Below are positions 13,701-27,316 of a DNA stretch of 64,000 nt, in pieces (position 1 is the stretch's first letter; every line of letters begins with the position of its first letter). Position numbers and translations under genes: made by a program. The DNA is from Scortum barcoo. Taxonomy: Eukaryota; Chordata; Actinopteri; Centrarchiformes; Terapontidae. Location of the stretch: positions 23,794,050-23,858,049 of the forward strand of contig CM041554.1 of the NCBI GenBank assembly GCA_023238725.1, in the 5' to 3' direction. The notes under the pieces were generated by a model. The model was not told the DNA's origin. It saw only the letters and a program-made list of their open reading frames with translations, and searched no databases.

Positions 13701-14467
13701 TGGGTGATGTGTTCCTCTGTGAACATCCCCTCTCCTATTCTAAGTTTGCCTTTTATTTTACTGAAGTGGGCTGCCACCTGTGAATATCCTCTCACATGGT
13801 TGGACACACTCTCTCCCTGAGAACGTTACCAAGTCTTTTAAGGTTTTGTTTCCTTTGATTGCTTCCCTGTCCCCTTCGATATTGATTAGTCCATGTTTCA
13901 TTGTCTATCTCCCTTGAGTAAGTCATGGGGCTTACTCACATCTGTACTTTCAGTCGGAGCGTCATCACCTTTGCAAATGCCACTTCTCCTTTTAGCTAAT
14001 GCTGCAGCAATACCAAAGTTCAAGTATTTACCTTAAAGTACTTACTTCTTCGGACTTTGGGGTAACTGTTACAAGAAAACTTTTGATGCAAAATCATCTC
14101 CTGTCATATTACTTCTTCTTGAGTGTGCAATGCATGGTTATGCATGCATGATACATGTGAGCAGTGTAAAGAAAGTAACATGCTTTTAACAAAAGAGTGG
14201 AGCTCTTATTTTTTCAAAATATGGTACACGTCTTTCAGCAGTTTGTTAGTCTCTCTGTCCTTTTAGGCACAGCAACTTCCATTCTTGCATGCTTGTGTAG
14301 AGACCAGTGACAGAATGCACTCTCCTAACGGTGCTAACCTTTTTATGCTGTTAATTATCTTGTTGTTTTATTCCTTGTTTTAAGGTATACACTTACTCCC
14401 TTGAAAGCAGTATTGGCACCAGATTATCCTGGAAAAAGAAAATTAAGATCTTCATATGTAAAATTAA
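10780..14467. other. Non-coding; possible unclassified decayed element
   Basis: I see no convincing gene. Several medium open frames occur on both strands (11450-11984, 12923-13222, 13461-13820) without recognisable motifs. On the minus strand an AATAAA-type signal lies near 11018-11026, and the sequence TTATGCATGCATG occurs at about 11200 and 14138. This raised a retroelement hypothesis that did not hold up. Confidence 0.35.
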
Positions 14468-14760
<293 letters not shown>

Positions 14761-16073
14761 CCTCTGATAACTTTTCTTCTTCTATTATGCAGAATATACA
14801 GTACATCAAAGTGGAGTACTGTCCTGGGTTTACTCCTCTCCACTGAACATTCCAACCCTACAGCATTACGATTTATGTAATCGCTCTCTTTGTCATGCAC
14901 ACATACTGTATGGAAACACGTGAAGAAATCTCTTCTCAGTCGACAGAGCTCCCGGGTCAGGACGGGACATTGTGACAACGCCAACCATACCGAACAGGAT
15001 GGAAACGGAGAGTCAGAGTTGGCGAGAAAGACCAGCAATTACGACCAACGGAGAGAAGAGATTTCCTTATACATGTATTTTAAAAACTTCAGTTTCTGGG
15101 ATTAAATCAAATCCCTCTGCCTGCTGTTTTCCAGGCTTCACAACATGCTGCTGGCTTTTGTAAACCTCTGTGATTAATGCTTTTACTCAAAGAAAAGCAT
15201 ATGGGAATGACGCGTGACAATCAGCCCTGTTGTGCTGCTCTAAGAGTAGACCTAGTGGGCCCGAGTGTGAGTCACACCATATAGGCCCCTTGGTGCAGCT
15301 CCATCTCCAGGCCTATTTATCTTTGGGGTGAGTCACTGAGTGAATCATTTGAAATAAAAAGGCTTAGCTGGTATTCTGCAGGAAGCTCTAATCTCTAGTT
15401 TGATTATTTTACTGCAAATGAGAGGTGTAAATGTTTCCCCAAATGTTTCCTGAAATGATGGTTGTGAAAAGCCAAACATTTATGGTGGACTATGGTAAAA
15501 ACAACTTTCCTTCTCTAAATTAACTGTCAGTACAGAGACAGTGACTTTGATCACAAAGCACATCATCTTTCACTTTTATTACATACATCTGACAAACTCG
15601 AAATATGAGGAACTCAATATATTTGTGTGTAATGTGAAAAGTGTCGCTTGTAGTAATAAACCCACAGAAAATGACCACCCAACGATACAGTTTCTGCCAG
15701 TGCCAAACAGCAAACAAAGTTAGTGAATAGCAGTTTTACTACACTTATATAAACAGATAAACAGATCAGAGGAACATTTGCAGTTACGTTTACATGCTGT
15801 CTGATGTTTTTTTATGACTTTAACATGAAGTTCATGTGGATTTGTGTTCAGAGTCTGTGGCAGTGTAGCAGTCTGCTGTCTGGCTCACTGTGACTGACAT
15901 TACCTATTTATACAAGATTTGATTGGCTGCATCAAAATCTTAATTTCTGTGGACGGAAAAACGGTACTACACATTACAGCAAAACTAGATTATAAATTTC
16001 TGTCTTCTTTGGTTTGAAATTTTTTTCTCAGACGAGAACAGAGGACAAGTTGTTGACAGAGCAGATGTGTATG
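14761..16073. other. Non-coding sequence, nothing recognised
   Basis: Short overlapping frames around 14890-15163 lie in slightly GC-richer DNA but show no motif. No repeat ends were found. Confidence 0.5.
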
Positions 16074-16447
16074 TTCTAGCACAGAGGTCACCATCCCCCG
16101 GGGCATTTTGTACCAAGCCGTGAAGAAAGAATAAAAAAAAAAAAGTTATATTTCCGTTTTATTTATCATTGTATTTTATTTACTGGATATTGGTTTACTA
16201 ACTTCTGTCTGTCTCGTTGCAGAGAAACAAGCACAGGGTTCCCACTGATTCTTTGGTGAATGGTATTTTTATGTATATTTATTGTTTATGTTGCCATATG
16301 TTAATTATCATCGTCATATAAAATTTAGTTTAATTATATGATTATACCTCCAGTGAGGCCCCCAACCCCCCACCTCCGGTCCGCGAAATTCTGTCTTGCG
16401 TGAAACTGGTTCGCGCTGCAAAAAGTTTGGGGATCACTGTTCCAGCA
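16074..16447. mobile_element. hAT-type MITE with 8-bp target duplication
   Basis: The element (16082-16439) begins CAGAGGTCACCATCCCC and ends GGGGATCACTG. The ends are imperfect terminal inverted repeats of the CAG(A/T)G type typical of hAT transposons. It is flanked by TTCTAGCA (16074-16081) and TTCCAGCA (16440-16447), an 8-bp target duplication with one mismatch. It has no transposase frame. The interior has an A12 tract and a GC-rich stretch near the right end (GGTCCGCG...GGTTCGCG). At 358 bp it is a non-autonomous element. Confidence 0.82.
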
Positions 16448-19400
16448 GACAGAAAAAACACAGTTTGATTACAGGTGGACTTTAATACAGGTTTAGGAAA
16501 AACCCTCTATAACACATAAAAGCTCAATAGCAGGGACATTTAGTACCAAAAAGTAACACTGTCAGGGCATGCAAGCACCTGATGCAGCAAGTGCATCTCC
16601 TCCAGCGTGTTTCTGCTTAATAACAAACAGTTAGATAGGACCCAGGACTAGTGAGGGTTCATAGGGGTCACTAAATCGAACTGGAGGGCAACTAATGGGT
16701 AGCTAAATTATCTGTAATGTTACATAACCTGCTTAACACACCTTCTGATTCCAGCTGCTTCTTCTGTTCAAATGGATTATCCAACAATGCTGTTATAACC
16801 AATTATTAGACCACTATTGTGAAAGAATAGTACAACAGCTGAGAGGTGCCTTCACTAAGAGTCTTTAACTGACAACTTCCCGGGTAAGCCGTCATAAGAG
16901 GACCTAATTCTGAAACTTTTGACTTAACTTTTCAAATGTCACACACTTGCTGCTCAAAATTCTGAATTACAAATTTCAGTGTCTTTGTGTGGGTGTTAAT
17001 CTCTGGAAACACATGGCCCACTGTAATACCTTCACGTAGCTTTTTTGGTGCATCGGGATAACTGAAACAAGCGAATGTCTCATAATCAATCTTGTATCCG
17101 TCTTCTGAAATCTCTTCAGTTAATTATACATCATATTTGTATTGTTTGTTATCAGCAGCTCTTTTGTAATTTACAGCTACATTAACATAATTAAAGTGTT
17201 ATCACACACCATGGAAGTGTATGTACTGCGGTGATCACATCAGTGGTGATCATAAGTACCGTATACAATATGTAACTCACGTTTGTATTAGTACAGATGG
17301 AGCCGTTGTTACACTTTAATGTTGTAATTTGATCTTCTGTATATTTTGCTCTAGAGCAAAATGAAATAGAATTTTCAGTCCAGCAAAAACACTGAGTATT
17401 ATTATAAGAATAAAGATGTGTTCAGACAAGAAGAAGTGCCCATTTTCGAACGGTTGCATACAAAAAAAGAGGCAAGTGGGTGCAAATAGAAGCAAATGAG
17501 TCCAGGGCAGCACAGACAAAAATGATTTCCTTCTACTTCATAAATGTACTGAGACCCGAGGAAAAAAATAGAGACTTTCAGGAAATGATGAAGAACCTGG
17601 TGAGTTCCTGTTGAGTTCTGAAATTTAATCCGAATCTGAGCCAAACACAAACACAAACACACTCCCACACACGGTCAGTACGTTTGTTGCTAACTGGCTA
17701 ATGTTCCAGCTAATGAATAAAAATAGACCAATCCAGCTTGCCTATAAGTATAACACAGGAGAAGTGTTCCTGCCATAACCAGATATGTCTCTCTCCTAAT
17801 AGACATGTCTTATTTTTGTAACAACATCTTTCTGGTCAGCTCAAGTACTGTGACCTAACAGAACCCAGCTCTGAGTGTCCCTGCCCCTGATCAGATCACT
17901 GAGTGTGGTGCAAGACAAAAGGGCATGTTCTTCTCAAAGCAAGGGTTTTATCTTTTTTTTTAATATATATTTCACTCTATGAAGTGCCAAAAGACAAAAA
18001 CTGATATGAAAAACCTTTAGGTGCATTTTAAATAAGCACCCACAACAGAAGCTCAACAATATAAGTTATTCAGTAGGAGGATGACAGAGTCAGTGAATTT
18101 AGTGATCGTGCGGTACGATCGGTACAGTCATTACAAAGAAAGCATTTCCTCAATCTGTCCTCACTAGACTGGATAAGAAAATAATTTCTTCATTTGATTC
18201 CTTATTTCCCATTAACACCACTACGAGTGTGTGTGCATTTCTGTGTATATGTGTGTGTAGCCCACAGCATAGTGTGAAGCATCTGGAAGTCTCCTCTCAC
18301 CTCTGCTGTGTGTACAGTATGTGTCTGTGAGCCTGCACATCCCAGAATATCAGTAATGCACTGAATGTATGAATGAATGATTGGAGTGTTTCAGACCACA
18401 TTAATGATGAATCACGCAGCTGTGCCTTCTGTTGACCCGTGTAAAAGCTAATTTAAAACTTTAAAACGATGTGTTATCCTCAGAACAAAGCAGTGTTAAT
18501 TCCTCCAGCTGTTGAACAAAGTGCTGATGTTCTAAGGGTATAAATTAAAAATGATACATCATGCTTAAAAATGCAGCGTGCGTTGCGTAGTCGTGTAAAA
18601 AATACGGAGCCACCTGGACAAGAGATCAAAGTCTCTGGGAACTCGAGAGCGGACTTTGTTAAATGGGACAAAATTATCTGTGTGGATTAACATGTAGAGT
18701 GTGGCACCAAAGCATATAGATTTTGAGATTACATGTTCCTTTAACTGGTTTCTAAAAGTGGATCCACCTGTGTGGGGCTGGCTTCACTCACTGTGAGGGT
18801 CACATTGACACGGTGCATAATGTGATGGAAACTATATTTTAGACCTATTTTAGACTTTATTTTTCCCTAAGACAGGTTTCAAATTGTTTACTTTTCCTCC
18901 TGTTTTTCACTAAATAAGGTCATTAAAGAGTTTATATAAATGTAGTAAAACTATCTGATGGCAGGGTATTAACAAAATGTATCTAATATATTGATAAAAC
19001 AAGTGTTTGTCAGTAGTTTTTAGGTCAGATCCTGATGAAATGTAAGTATGATGTGTGCATACGTGCAGTTGAGTGCTAATTACAGGTTATTTCATTTAGC
19101 TTAAAAGTGAGATAATTTTACAGCATTTAATCAGCCGCTACTCAACAGTATAACACATGCATTAGTGTTTAAATGATTTACTTAGTTCTTTTCATACAGG
19201 TTTTATTCTATTCATCTTATTAAATTTTGAACAAAAGAAAGGTAACCATCTCTCAGTTTATACTGAATCACCACACAGCACATATCAGAGCAGGGGTGGT
19301 TTTAATGTAGCTGGACTATCTATGCAAAGAGTACTGACATTATGTCTATCAACAAACTGATGTCTTGTAAGCAGTGTCTGTACCAAAGATGAACTCTGCT

Positions 19401-19808
19401 CAGATGTTTTCAGGATGGTCTCATGTCAGCAAGACAAAACTGAGACAACAACATGCACAAATGTTGCCCATCAGCAGCGTCTTGTCCAAAACTGTTGCAC
19501 ATCACGGCCTTCGAAAAGAGAAGCAACGCGCTGCCTGTAGCACACCCTGGCCCAAAGCTTTTCACCGATGGGCCGTGTTAGTTTAAGGGACAGTGGTTTG
19601 TGTGTGTGTGTTTTTCTGTCAGAAGCACTGTGAGGAGCTGAGATAGAACACACATCTTTCTCTTCCCCTTTATCTGATCTCATCTGGTCTTGCTCTCTTT
19701 CTGTCTTACACACACACACACGCACACACCTCAGCTCAGGTATGATTAATCATTCAGTGGTGCTGCCGCAATCGCACCAGTGGGTAGATGAACGTCATTG
19801 TCTGTGCA
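16448..19808. other. Non-coding sequence, nothing recognised
   Basis: AT-rich DNA without gene-like frames, terminal inverted repeats or tandem arrays that I could identify. Confidence 0.5.
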
Positions 19809-19860
19809 TGTGTGTGTGTGTGTGTGAGTGTGTGTGTTGTGAGAGAGAGAGAGAGAGAGA
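19809..19860. repeat. Compound (TG)n-(GA)n microsatellite
   Basis: A TG run of about 26 bp is interrupted by GAGTG and passes into ten GA units. Confidence 0.95.
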
Positions 19861-20184
19861 CAGAGTGTAAGGGGATATGACAGCTCTGTGTCAGGAGCCT
19901 TTGCCTCTGAGGCCAGATTTATTTTATTCAGAAGCATGTTAGCTGACTGGTTTGTAGCCTGCAGTCTGAATCAATATGAGACAAGATGTGCACACACACA
20001 CATACACACAAAATGGGAAAGCACAATATATTATATTGATGACTCTCATTTCCTCTCAGTGAATGGATCGTACAATACAGCTTACAGTGAGCTACAGCTT
20101 GTAAACTAATCTATTTACATTTATGAACAGCATGTGTGTGTTTGCATCTGTGCCCACTTTGCCTGCACTTGACGCAGTTAGTGA

Positions 20185-20208
20185 GTGTGTGTGTGTGTGT
20201 GTGTGTGT
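20185..20208. repeat. (GT)12 microsatellite
   Basis: An uninterrupted GT run, followed by a T-rich stretch. Confidence 0.95.
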
Positions 20209-23200
20209 AGCTCCCTTTTTTTTCTTTTCTTTGCACAGCACACCTGTGCCAAGGATAGGTGTGTTTTTCTTTGTTTTTCTGCTCGTACATCCTCTAAAGA
20301 TGTGAGAAATGAGAGAAAAAGACAGACGGACAGAAGAATTACGTGACCAATTTAAAAAATATGTTTTCAAGTGTTCAAATTTGACTCATTTTGTTAAACT
20401 CTAATAAACTGTGGCTCTTTGGCTCCACCCTGTAAAGTTAAAGACCATTTCCTCAGACACGCTGCCTCTCTACAAACATTTGCAAAAGTAACACTACAGA
20501 GCATTTGATCATTTCATGCCACTAAGTATCTTTACTTGTCATGCGGGACGCTGAAGCTTGATTTCCTGATGGAGTGCAGATCACTGTTTGTTTTGTTTTG
20601 GGTTTTTTTGGCAATTTCCCCACAGGGATCATTAAGGTTTCCTCTCCCCTCGCGTCACATACCTGCAGTGAAATTCAGATAGTGAAACACAGTCAGGAGT
20701 GCAGTTCTACTGTGACAGTTTCAGGCTCTCCTGTGGGCAGGTCCTGACGGGGGAGGCATCAAAAGGTATATTTTGGGGTTGACAGCCAGCTGGTGAGGTT
20801 TGAGCTTGTCCTTCCATGTCTTCTCATCCTCTAAGAAAAGTGAAACACACAGAGTGGTTACAGAGCGTTTGCCTTAATGTCACACTGAGGACACTCGGGT
20901 CTAATTTTGTGCTCGTGGCTCTCCCAGCAGAAAGGGTCATGCACAGAGGTTACTGTTTGTGTACAGTTGACCAATTAGAATTTATTTTTGCGTTGGCTCC
21001 CACCCACAGCACCAGCAGCTCGGGTCTGTGTGAGGCCCTTCCTCTCTGTGATACTTCTGTGCTGTACTTTTAGGTAAAACCACCAGAATTGACTACATCT
21101 GAAACGAAGAGGACGCAGAGATAAAGACAACAAAAAGAATTTAAACAGGACGTATTCACGATACCACAACAAAACAAACTATTAGAAGATACTGTGTATT
21201 CACATACAGTAAACAATAGATAAAGGTTACATTGTGAAGAAAATCCCACAGACAAAACCTTCATGTAGACACATGAACACAATCCATAAAGAAAATAAAC
21301 AAAAAAAATGCTAAACACAAACATAATAGCATTTTAGATAGAAAGAGACATAAGAATAAAGCAACAATGAAAACTGAAGGCTATCTGTCAACAAACATAA
21401 AAACTTAGTTCATAAAAAGAATATTGGGATAGTTGAATGTTATTTGCTCTGTTTTTGTGTGTGATGGAATTATTGTATGGCACACTAAAAGTCATTGGAG
21501 AAGTCACATATAAGGGAAAGATTGTCTCCATTTTTAATCTTCTCATGGTGTCTCATGATGATCAACAGTGTCTCCAGGCTCCTTCAGAGTGTGCCCTTCC
21601 TAAACCAGCCAGCTCAGCTTGTGTCGGCCCCTTTCGACAGACAGTATCTGTTACTGTCGATGATTTCTCAGTTTACAGTCAGTTATGATGTGCTATTTGT
21701 TGTTATATGTTCCAGTTTTGTAAATTCTTTCAAATATCTTTTCTTTTTAGTGTTTTAGTTTTAGTTATAGTTTGTTTGGGTCAGAATTACCTGAAGTATT
21801 AGTTGAAGTATTAGTTGAATAATTAGCACTATGCATATTAGCAGTTGCTAATTAAAGATTTATTTATCATTAAAGTGTTTGTTGTTGTTGTGGTGGTGCC
21901 CATATATGTTTTCTCATGTCCTTTTATCCTCATTAGAGATGGTGTTTGAATAAAAGTAGGGACCCCTCTGATGTTAATATTGCCTGCTGGCCATTACCGC
22001 TTTGCTATTACTATTGACTCTATTACTGGGATCTGAGCCTATTTTGGGATCCTGCTCATCTTTTAGCTTTCCTTTGTGATATCTGTGTGGTTTGCTTACA
22101 TTGCCCTCTGTAGTCAATGAATCTCTGTATAGTTGTTGCCTTTAACAAAAAAACCTGATTGTTTGGGTCCGATGAGACTACTGCAGCACAGGTGTAAGTT
22201 GCTCTTCCCCTTATCTTTGATGAACTCAATACGACTCACACAATGAGATCATTGAGTCCTAAGAAGAAACAACACTAATACAAAAAGAGAGGGAGGCCAA
22301 ATAAAGGTCAACATGCCGATGAAAGAGAAAATTAAACAGGCAAAAGTTGGTTATTATTTTATCTGAACTTTTATTTTGTGGCCTGACTGTGGTTTTGTAA
22401 GTTGTTCAGGCTTTGCAAAGAAAAAAAGAACAATATATACCTGTAATCTGCGTGCCACTTAACTCATTGCACATGGATATAGAAAAAGACCATTACCATC
22501 AACAGGAGAAAGTCAACTGAAACAGTTTTTTTGGGGGGAGGAGGTTCAGTTTAATCTCTGATTGAGCAAATCGCTTTGTTTCAGATGACATATAAATATC
22601 TTGTGCTGAGACATCGTAACAGGCTTCAACAGAGCTGCAGAACTCTCCTAATGATGATCGACGGATAAAAAGAAAACCATTGCAGAGCCATACAGGGAGT
22701 ACAAAGTGGAGGCGAGGGAGTACTGTAGTTGTTTTGTGAGTAAAGATTGTAAAACAATTTGAGACATGCTGCACATCAAAGCCCTGAATGGACTGAATAA
22801 TGTCATATTCACTCCATCCCTAGTAGGGGATTTCTTTTAAATACTGTTCAACAAGCTAGACATGTTTGTTGAGTTTCATTTTTGTAGTATGGCTTCAGTG
22901 TGTTGTATCATCTTTTGTGGTTTAAACTTCACATAAATCCAGTCAATGAATACAGTTCTGGTATTTGAGTTAGAAAGTGTGAAAAATGCTTTGTCTTATA
23001 ATGTTGTTTAAAATGTTAGTACACTGAAAACTCTTTCAAAATCATCTCCCGCAGAGAACTAGAATAAGTAGCATTACTTACTAAAGACTGTTTTTTGCTG
23101 AAATGCTGAATGTGAAATGAATTACAAGCTCCAGACCTAAAGTAAAATGTACTGTTGTTTTCTGTGACAGAGGATGCTAAACTAAGATGATGAACACATT

Positions 23201-24322
23201 AGAAACATCAGAAAACATTATACCTGCTGTTAGAGCCATAAGGTAGAAGAACTAGGTATGAAGACTCTGACTACGACTAATCATGCATCCATTAAATCAG
23301 ACTATTTAACTCATCATGTTTACCTTTGACCAGAGAATAAGGACAGAGCCTCATAGCCTCATAATACTCTATTTACAACTCACTTCAAACACAGAATATT
23401 GCAATTCCATCAGCTCATAATGTTACAAGGTCAAGAGAGATGTTGTGGGAATAGCTACTGTATGTAAAACAATATAAATTAAAGTCATCTGTTTTCAGTG
23501 AAAACTGAAAAGAAATTTGGCCCAGCTGAACTGCCTTGTGTCTGCTCTTCAATCAAGCATTTTTTAAGGTATTGATACCAAATGGGCTTTTAAATAAAAC
23601 AACACAACAGAGCACAAAGCTGTCGGGTTCTATCAGGAACTACATGATGCCTGACAAAGACAGAAGGTATTGCTCTCTGGACCTTATCCAAAAGGTCTAT
23701 AAAGCATTTGTGAAGACATGTCAATAAGCCTCCTCACCCTGAGGCATTTTAACCACAGTCAAACTTCAATTGTGTTTCACAGAAACATGAGGGTGGGCTG
23801 AAAGCGATTTGATACCTTTTTTGTATATTTTAGTTTTTAGAGAAAATTAACCTGCAGTTAACTGAAATGCATGTGTCAACTCAGATTAGTCTTAACACAT
23901 ACTCAGTCACTGCTATATCTGTAATGAAGTGTAACTATATGGTATATAGAACTGTTGTTATATATGTTTGAAATATTCATAACCTTACATTTACTGTAAT
24001 ATCAGCATGGTGGCAATAGTTGCCTGATAACTTTATTCATTCATACTGAAGATGTTCCTTCCTCCTCAATTTGACCGACTGGTTTTCATATAGGCACCAA
24101 CAGTATGTGACAGATATGAATTACACATGAATGTTATATGTACTGGAAGCCTACACTGGTAATTCTTCAGAGACTGGTGGAAAAACAGCTCTATCTTCAG
24201 TGTTTGGAGTTATTTGGGTAAAGAGTGGACCACAATGTTTGTTTTCAATAATGAGCCCATCTTTGCGGTGGTAAAGTAGTTTGGGACTAAGTGATTTTCT
24301 AAATTGCTCTTTGTTATTTTAG
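20209..24322. other. Non-coding; possibly intronic to the exon at 24323
   Basis: No coding frame with recognisable motifs is present. A short GGCAATTTCCCCACAGGGAT stretch near 20610 resembles the tail of a fish dispersed repeat. If the candidate exon at 24323 is real, part of this interval is intron of that gene, but I could not identify an upstream exon by eye. Confidence 0.4.
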
Positions 24323-24469
24323 TGTTCCGATTCTGAAGAAGAAATTGGCTTTGTTCCTCTTAAACACCAACAGGAAGGTGAAAGTGCAGTGTCAGCAGCA
24401 GAACTGAAACCCAGGAGTCTTCAGGGATTCAGTGATTGTAATTATTTACTTGGTGACACTGTAAAATGA
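24323..24469 (+). CDS. Candidate terminal coding exon of an unidentified host gene
   Basis: A pyrimidine-rich acceptor (TTTGTTATTTTAG) at 24310-24322 is followed by an open frame of 48 codons that starts exactly at the splice site in phase 0 and ends at TGA 24467-24469. The predicted C-terminus is hydrophilic. It has an acidic start (SDSEEEIGF), Gln/Glu/Ser-rich middle and ends GDTVK. No domain, membrane segment or known tail motif is recognised. Two AATAAA signals follow within 80 bp (24504, 24542), which fits a short 3' UTR. Codon composition looks more gene-like than nearby frames. I could not find preceding exons, so this could also be chance or an exon of a pseudogene. Confidence 0.42.
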   Translation, partial: CSDSEEEIGFVPLKHQQEGESAVSAAELKPRSLQGFSDCNYLLGDTVK

Positions 24470-24503
24470 GGCCCCAAAATCCCCAAACCAGGAACTAACT
24501 GCC

Positions 24504-24547
24504 AATAAATTACAGTCAAGTAGCTCTCAATTATGGAGTGCAATAAA
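24504..24547 (+). promoter_or_regulatory. Two AATAAA polyadenylation signals
   Basis: AATAAA occurs at 24504-24509 and 24542-24547, both shortly after the stop codon of the candidate exon. They are plausible as alternative poly(A) signals but common by chance in AT-rich DNA. Confidence 0.4.
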
Positions 24548-24959
24548 GAAAATGTTGTCTGTGAGAACAAGTGCTTACATTTATTCATCATTACTGCTTT
24601 TACATACATACTCAACCTTACAATTACTTGACATTTTATTTCCCCTCGAGTGAGGTATTTTTATTTTAAATCTTTTTTGATTAGTTGTGGGTTTTTTTTA
24701 TTTTATTTTTTTCAGCATGTGAGGCAAAGCAACACTGTATGTATACTATTCACACTTCACCCCTTGTGTTCTCTGCTGGTGACCAGATTAACCTGGAGAT
24801 TATTTCAGTACAGTACAGTACAGCACATACATTGTTCATAATGATAAAGTGGCCCCAGCGGTGGCACTACTCAAATTCTTTATTTCAACAGAAGTAAACA
24901 AAAGCAGGTTGTCATTTCTAGCCAGCAAAGGTCGATAGTGGTGGTTGAAATGACTTTTA
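24548..24959. other. Non-coding; downstream of candidate exon
   Basis: AT-rich DNA with a small CAGTACAGTACAGTACAG repeat near 24807-24825. No gene was seen. Confidence 0.5.
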
Positions 24960-25190
24960 TCCAAAACACTTTACAACTTGCCTCTCAATCACCAATCCAA
25001 TCTATTCACAAACACACACGCTCGAACATGGATGATAACAAGCTAACATGCCAGGTTTGACCATCAGCAGCAATCCCAGGTTCAGTATCTCACCTAAGGA
25101 CACTTCAACAGGTCAGCGGGAGGAGCTGGGGATCAAACCACTGACCCAGTGATCAGCAGACGACCCGCAACCAGACTAACCTAAATGACC
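24960..25190. mobile_element. Fragment of a common teleost dispersed repeat
   Basis: The order of short segments matches a repeat family that I know to be abundant in fish genomes: CACTTTACAACTTGCCTCTC, then TTGACCATCAGCAGCAAT, then CACCTAAGGACACTTCAACA, then GGGGATCAAACCACTGACC. The match is by memory only. No ends or target duplication were identified. Confidence 0.55.
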
Positions 25191-27000
25191 TTAAGGTGTT
25201 GTGATTTAACAGGGAATCCATTAGTTTATCGTTAAGGACATAATTACAGGCCAGAGGATTCTCCCACAATCATTTTAGAAGAAACTAATCATAACACACT
25301 GGTTATTACTCTCCACATAATCCTTGAATCAGGGTTACCAGGGAACTACTTGATGTCATTCATACATTAATTATCAGCTTCTGATTTTTTTTCCCTTGAT
25401 CATTCCTCAGTGAGTACACAAGATTTGGGATTTTAACACTTGGACTCTGCCCAGTACATCCATTGTCTTTTACATGTTGGTCACTGGGCACTGTCCACCT
25501 CTGCCGCAAAGTTTTTTCTCAGCCTGAAAAAAGCTTGCTCCTCTGGCCATTAAGAGACTGCCTCTGCTCCTGGATGTTAGATGGCTGAGGATATTTCTGC
25601 AGACTCGGGGGTTCATGAAGGGCTGAACCTTTAACCTTCCAGTTACGGGGCTGACACTTTAATCACTGCAGGCCGCCACGCTGCCTCTGAGCTTTCAGAT
25701 GTGCAGTACCGGGGCCATCCACGACAGTCCTGCTTCCTGTTTAAGTGACTCTACCTACTCAGTATGTGGATGTGAATGAGTGTGCTTGTGTTTGTGTAAA
25801 TAAAAGATTGTTACATAAAACCTAATTTTCCATCTGCCATTTGTTTAAAGATGCCGTACAGAGGAGGAAAGCAGCAGGAGTAATAACTTGTTTGTTTCTG
25901 CCACAGTGGGACTCTGAATAGAAAACAACGTGTATACGCATACAAATCATCAAGATTGCATAAAGCCCCATGCTATGAACAAACAAATACTTTGTGTTTT
26001 TATTCCATTCTGAAATAGCATTATGATTGATGCAGAAATCACTGCTGTTAACGGAAATAGTCTATCCTATTTATAACTTCCTCTTTATAGTGATACATTA
26101 ATTCGTCCTATATAATCATCATATTAAAAAAAATACTTAAAGAGCATAAATACAGCAATTGCATTCAGTATTCTCACATTCACCAAAGAAACAATGTCTC
26201 ACCTTTCCACCATCACTCATATTGTAAAGTGAACAACACAAACACAACATTACTGTGGGGACTATTTAAAGCATGACGATCACAAATCATACATCAGTCT
26301 GGTGTTACAGTGGTGCTTTCAACAGGCGAAATAAAAACATACACTACTGAATCTACAGAGAGACTCCCATTCACTCCTTTTGTCAAGTATAAATTCAGCC
26401 TAACCACAGTACACAACAATCCACAGAAGGCCACATGCCTCCCACCAACCTGACCAACACCTTAACACCACCACACTGTGATAGAAAATGCATCAGAACT
26501 AGTATACATGAACAAAGTTTAAATAGGTAGGCAAAAGTAATATACATAATAATAAATATTAATAATAAAAAAATTAGACCTGACATATGGATGGACACTC
26601 TTGTACGAAAAATGATGGGTGGTATCGATGAAGCTCATCTGACAGGGCTGTGGGGGTAGATCACTGCTGTAGATCACTGGATCCACTGCTCCAGACCATA
26701 ATCCACTCCTTGTCACGACTCTGGTGAAGCGACAATAGCACTCTAGCCATAGTCTATGCAGTTTCTATTTCGATGTACTTTTCCAAAGAAGTGTTGTGTC
26801 TACATCCCTTTCTCCTCTCCGGATCACACTCCCCTTGCTGCTCTCGGTCTAATTACCCTGATTACACAGTCACAGGTCCAGACCACTGCACCCTGTATTT
26901 TTGGTTACTTGTAATTTTGGTGATGTTGAACTTTAAGCTCATGCTGTAAATTACTCTTAACAAAAAAATTAAAAGTCAAAAGTTCCTTTTTCTTCATCCT
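25191..27000. other. Non-coding; weak second repeat fragment near 25610-25685
   Basis: AT-rich DNA. Between about 25610 and 25685 the words GAACCTTTAACCTTCCAGTT and GGCCGCCACGCTGCC resemble the far end of the dispersed repeat seen just upstream, so an interrupted second copy is possible. Nothing else was recognised. Confidence 0.4.
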
Positions 27001-27316
27001 AGGCTGTCAAACTTCCCTCACCTCGCTTTTTCGTTCCCATCTTTATCCCCTTCACTCTCTCCTCACTCTTTCCCTTGTCCTCATCTTTCCATCCACTCAC
27101 GGTGATTAATTATTGCTGCTTGGTGTCTCTTTTTATAATATTAGCATTTCTTTCTGTCTCTCTTCCTCTAACCTCTTGCCCTTCCTTCCCTTTCCTCATC
27201 CCGTGTCATTTTCATCTTTTCCTCTCATTTCCACCTCCTCTCTTTTCTGCCTCTCCCCCTCTCTCTGCTCTGTTTTTTTTCTCTCTCTCCATTCAAGGTG
27301 ATTAATTATTTCTGCC
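27001..27316 (+). repeat. Pyrimidine-rich tract bounded by a 20-bp direct repeat
   Basis: About 300 bp of strongly C/T-biased + strand. The segment GGTGATTAATTATTGCTGCT at 27101-27120 recurs with few changes at 27297-27316, 196 bp later, each time at the right edge of a pyrimidine block. The overlapping Leu/Ser/Pro-rich frames follow from base composition. Confidence 0.7.

Noticed and set aside
11000..14260. A minus-strand LTR pair suggested by TTATGCATGCATG at about 11200 and 14138
   Set aside because: The shared word is a short palindromic-type sequence. Flanking sequence does not align, and no primer site or pol block was found.
24800..24830. CAGTACAG short repeat as a regulatory site
   Set aside because: Only about four units, with no supporting context.
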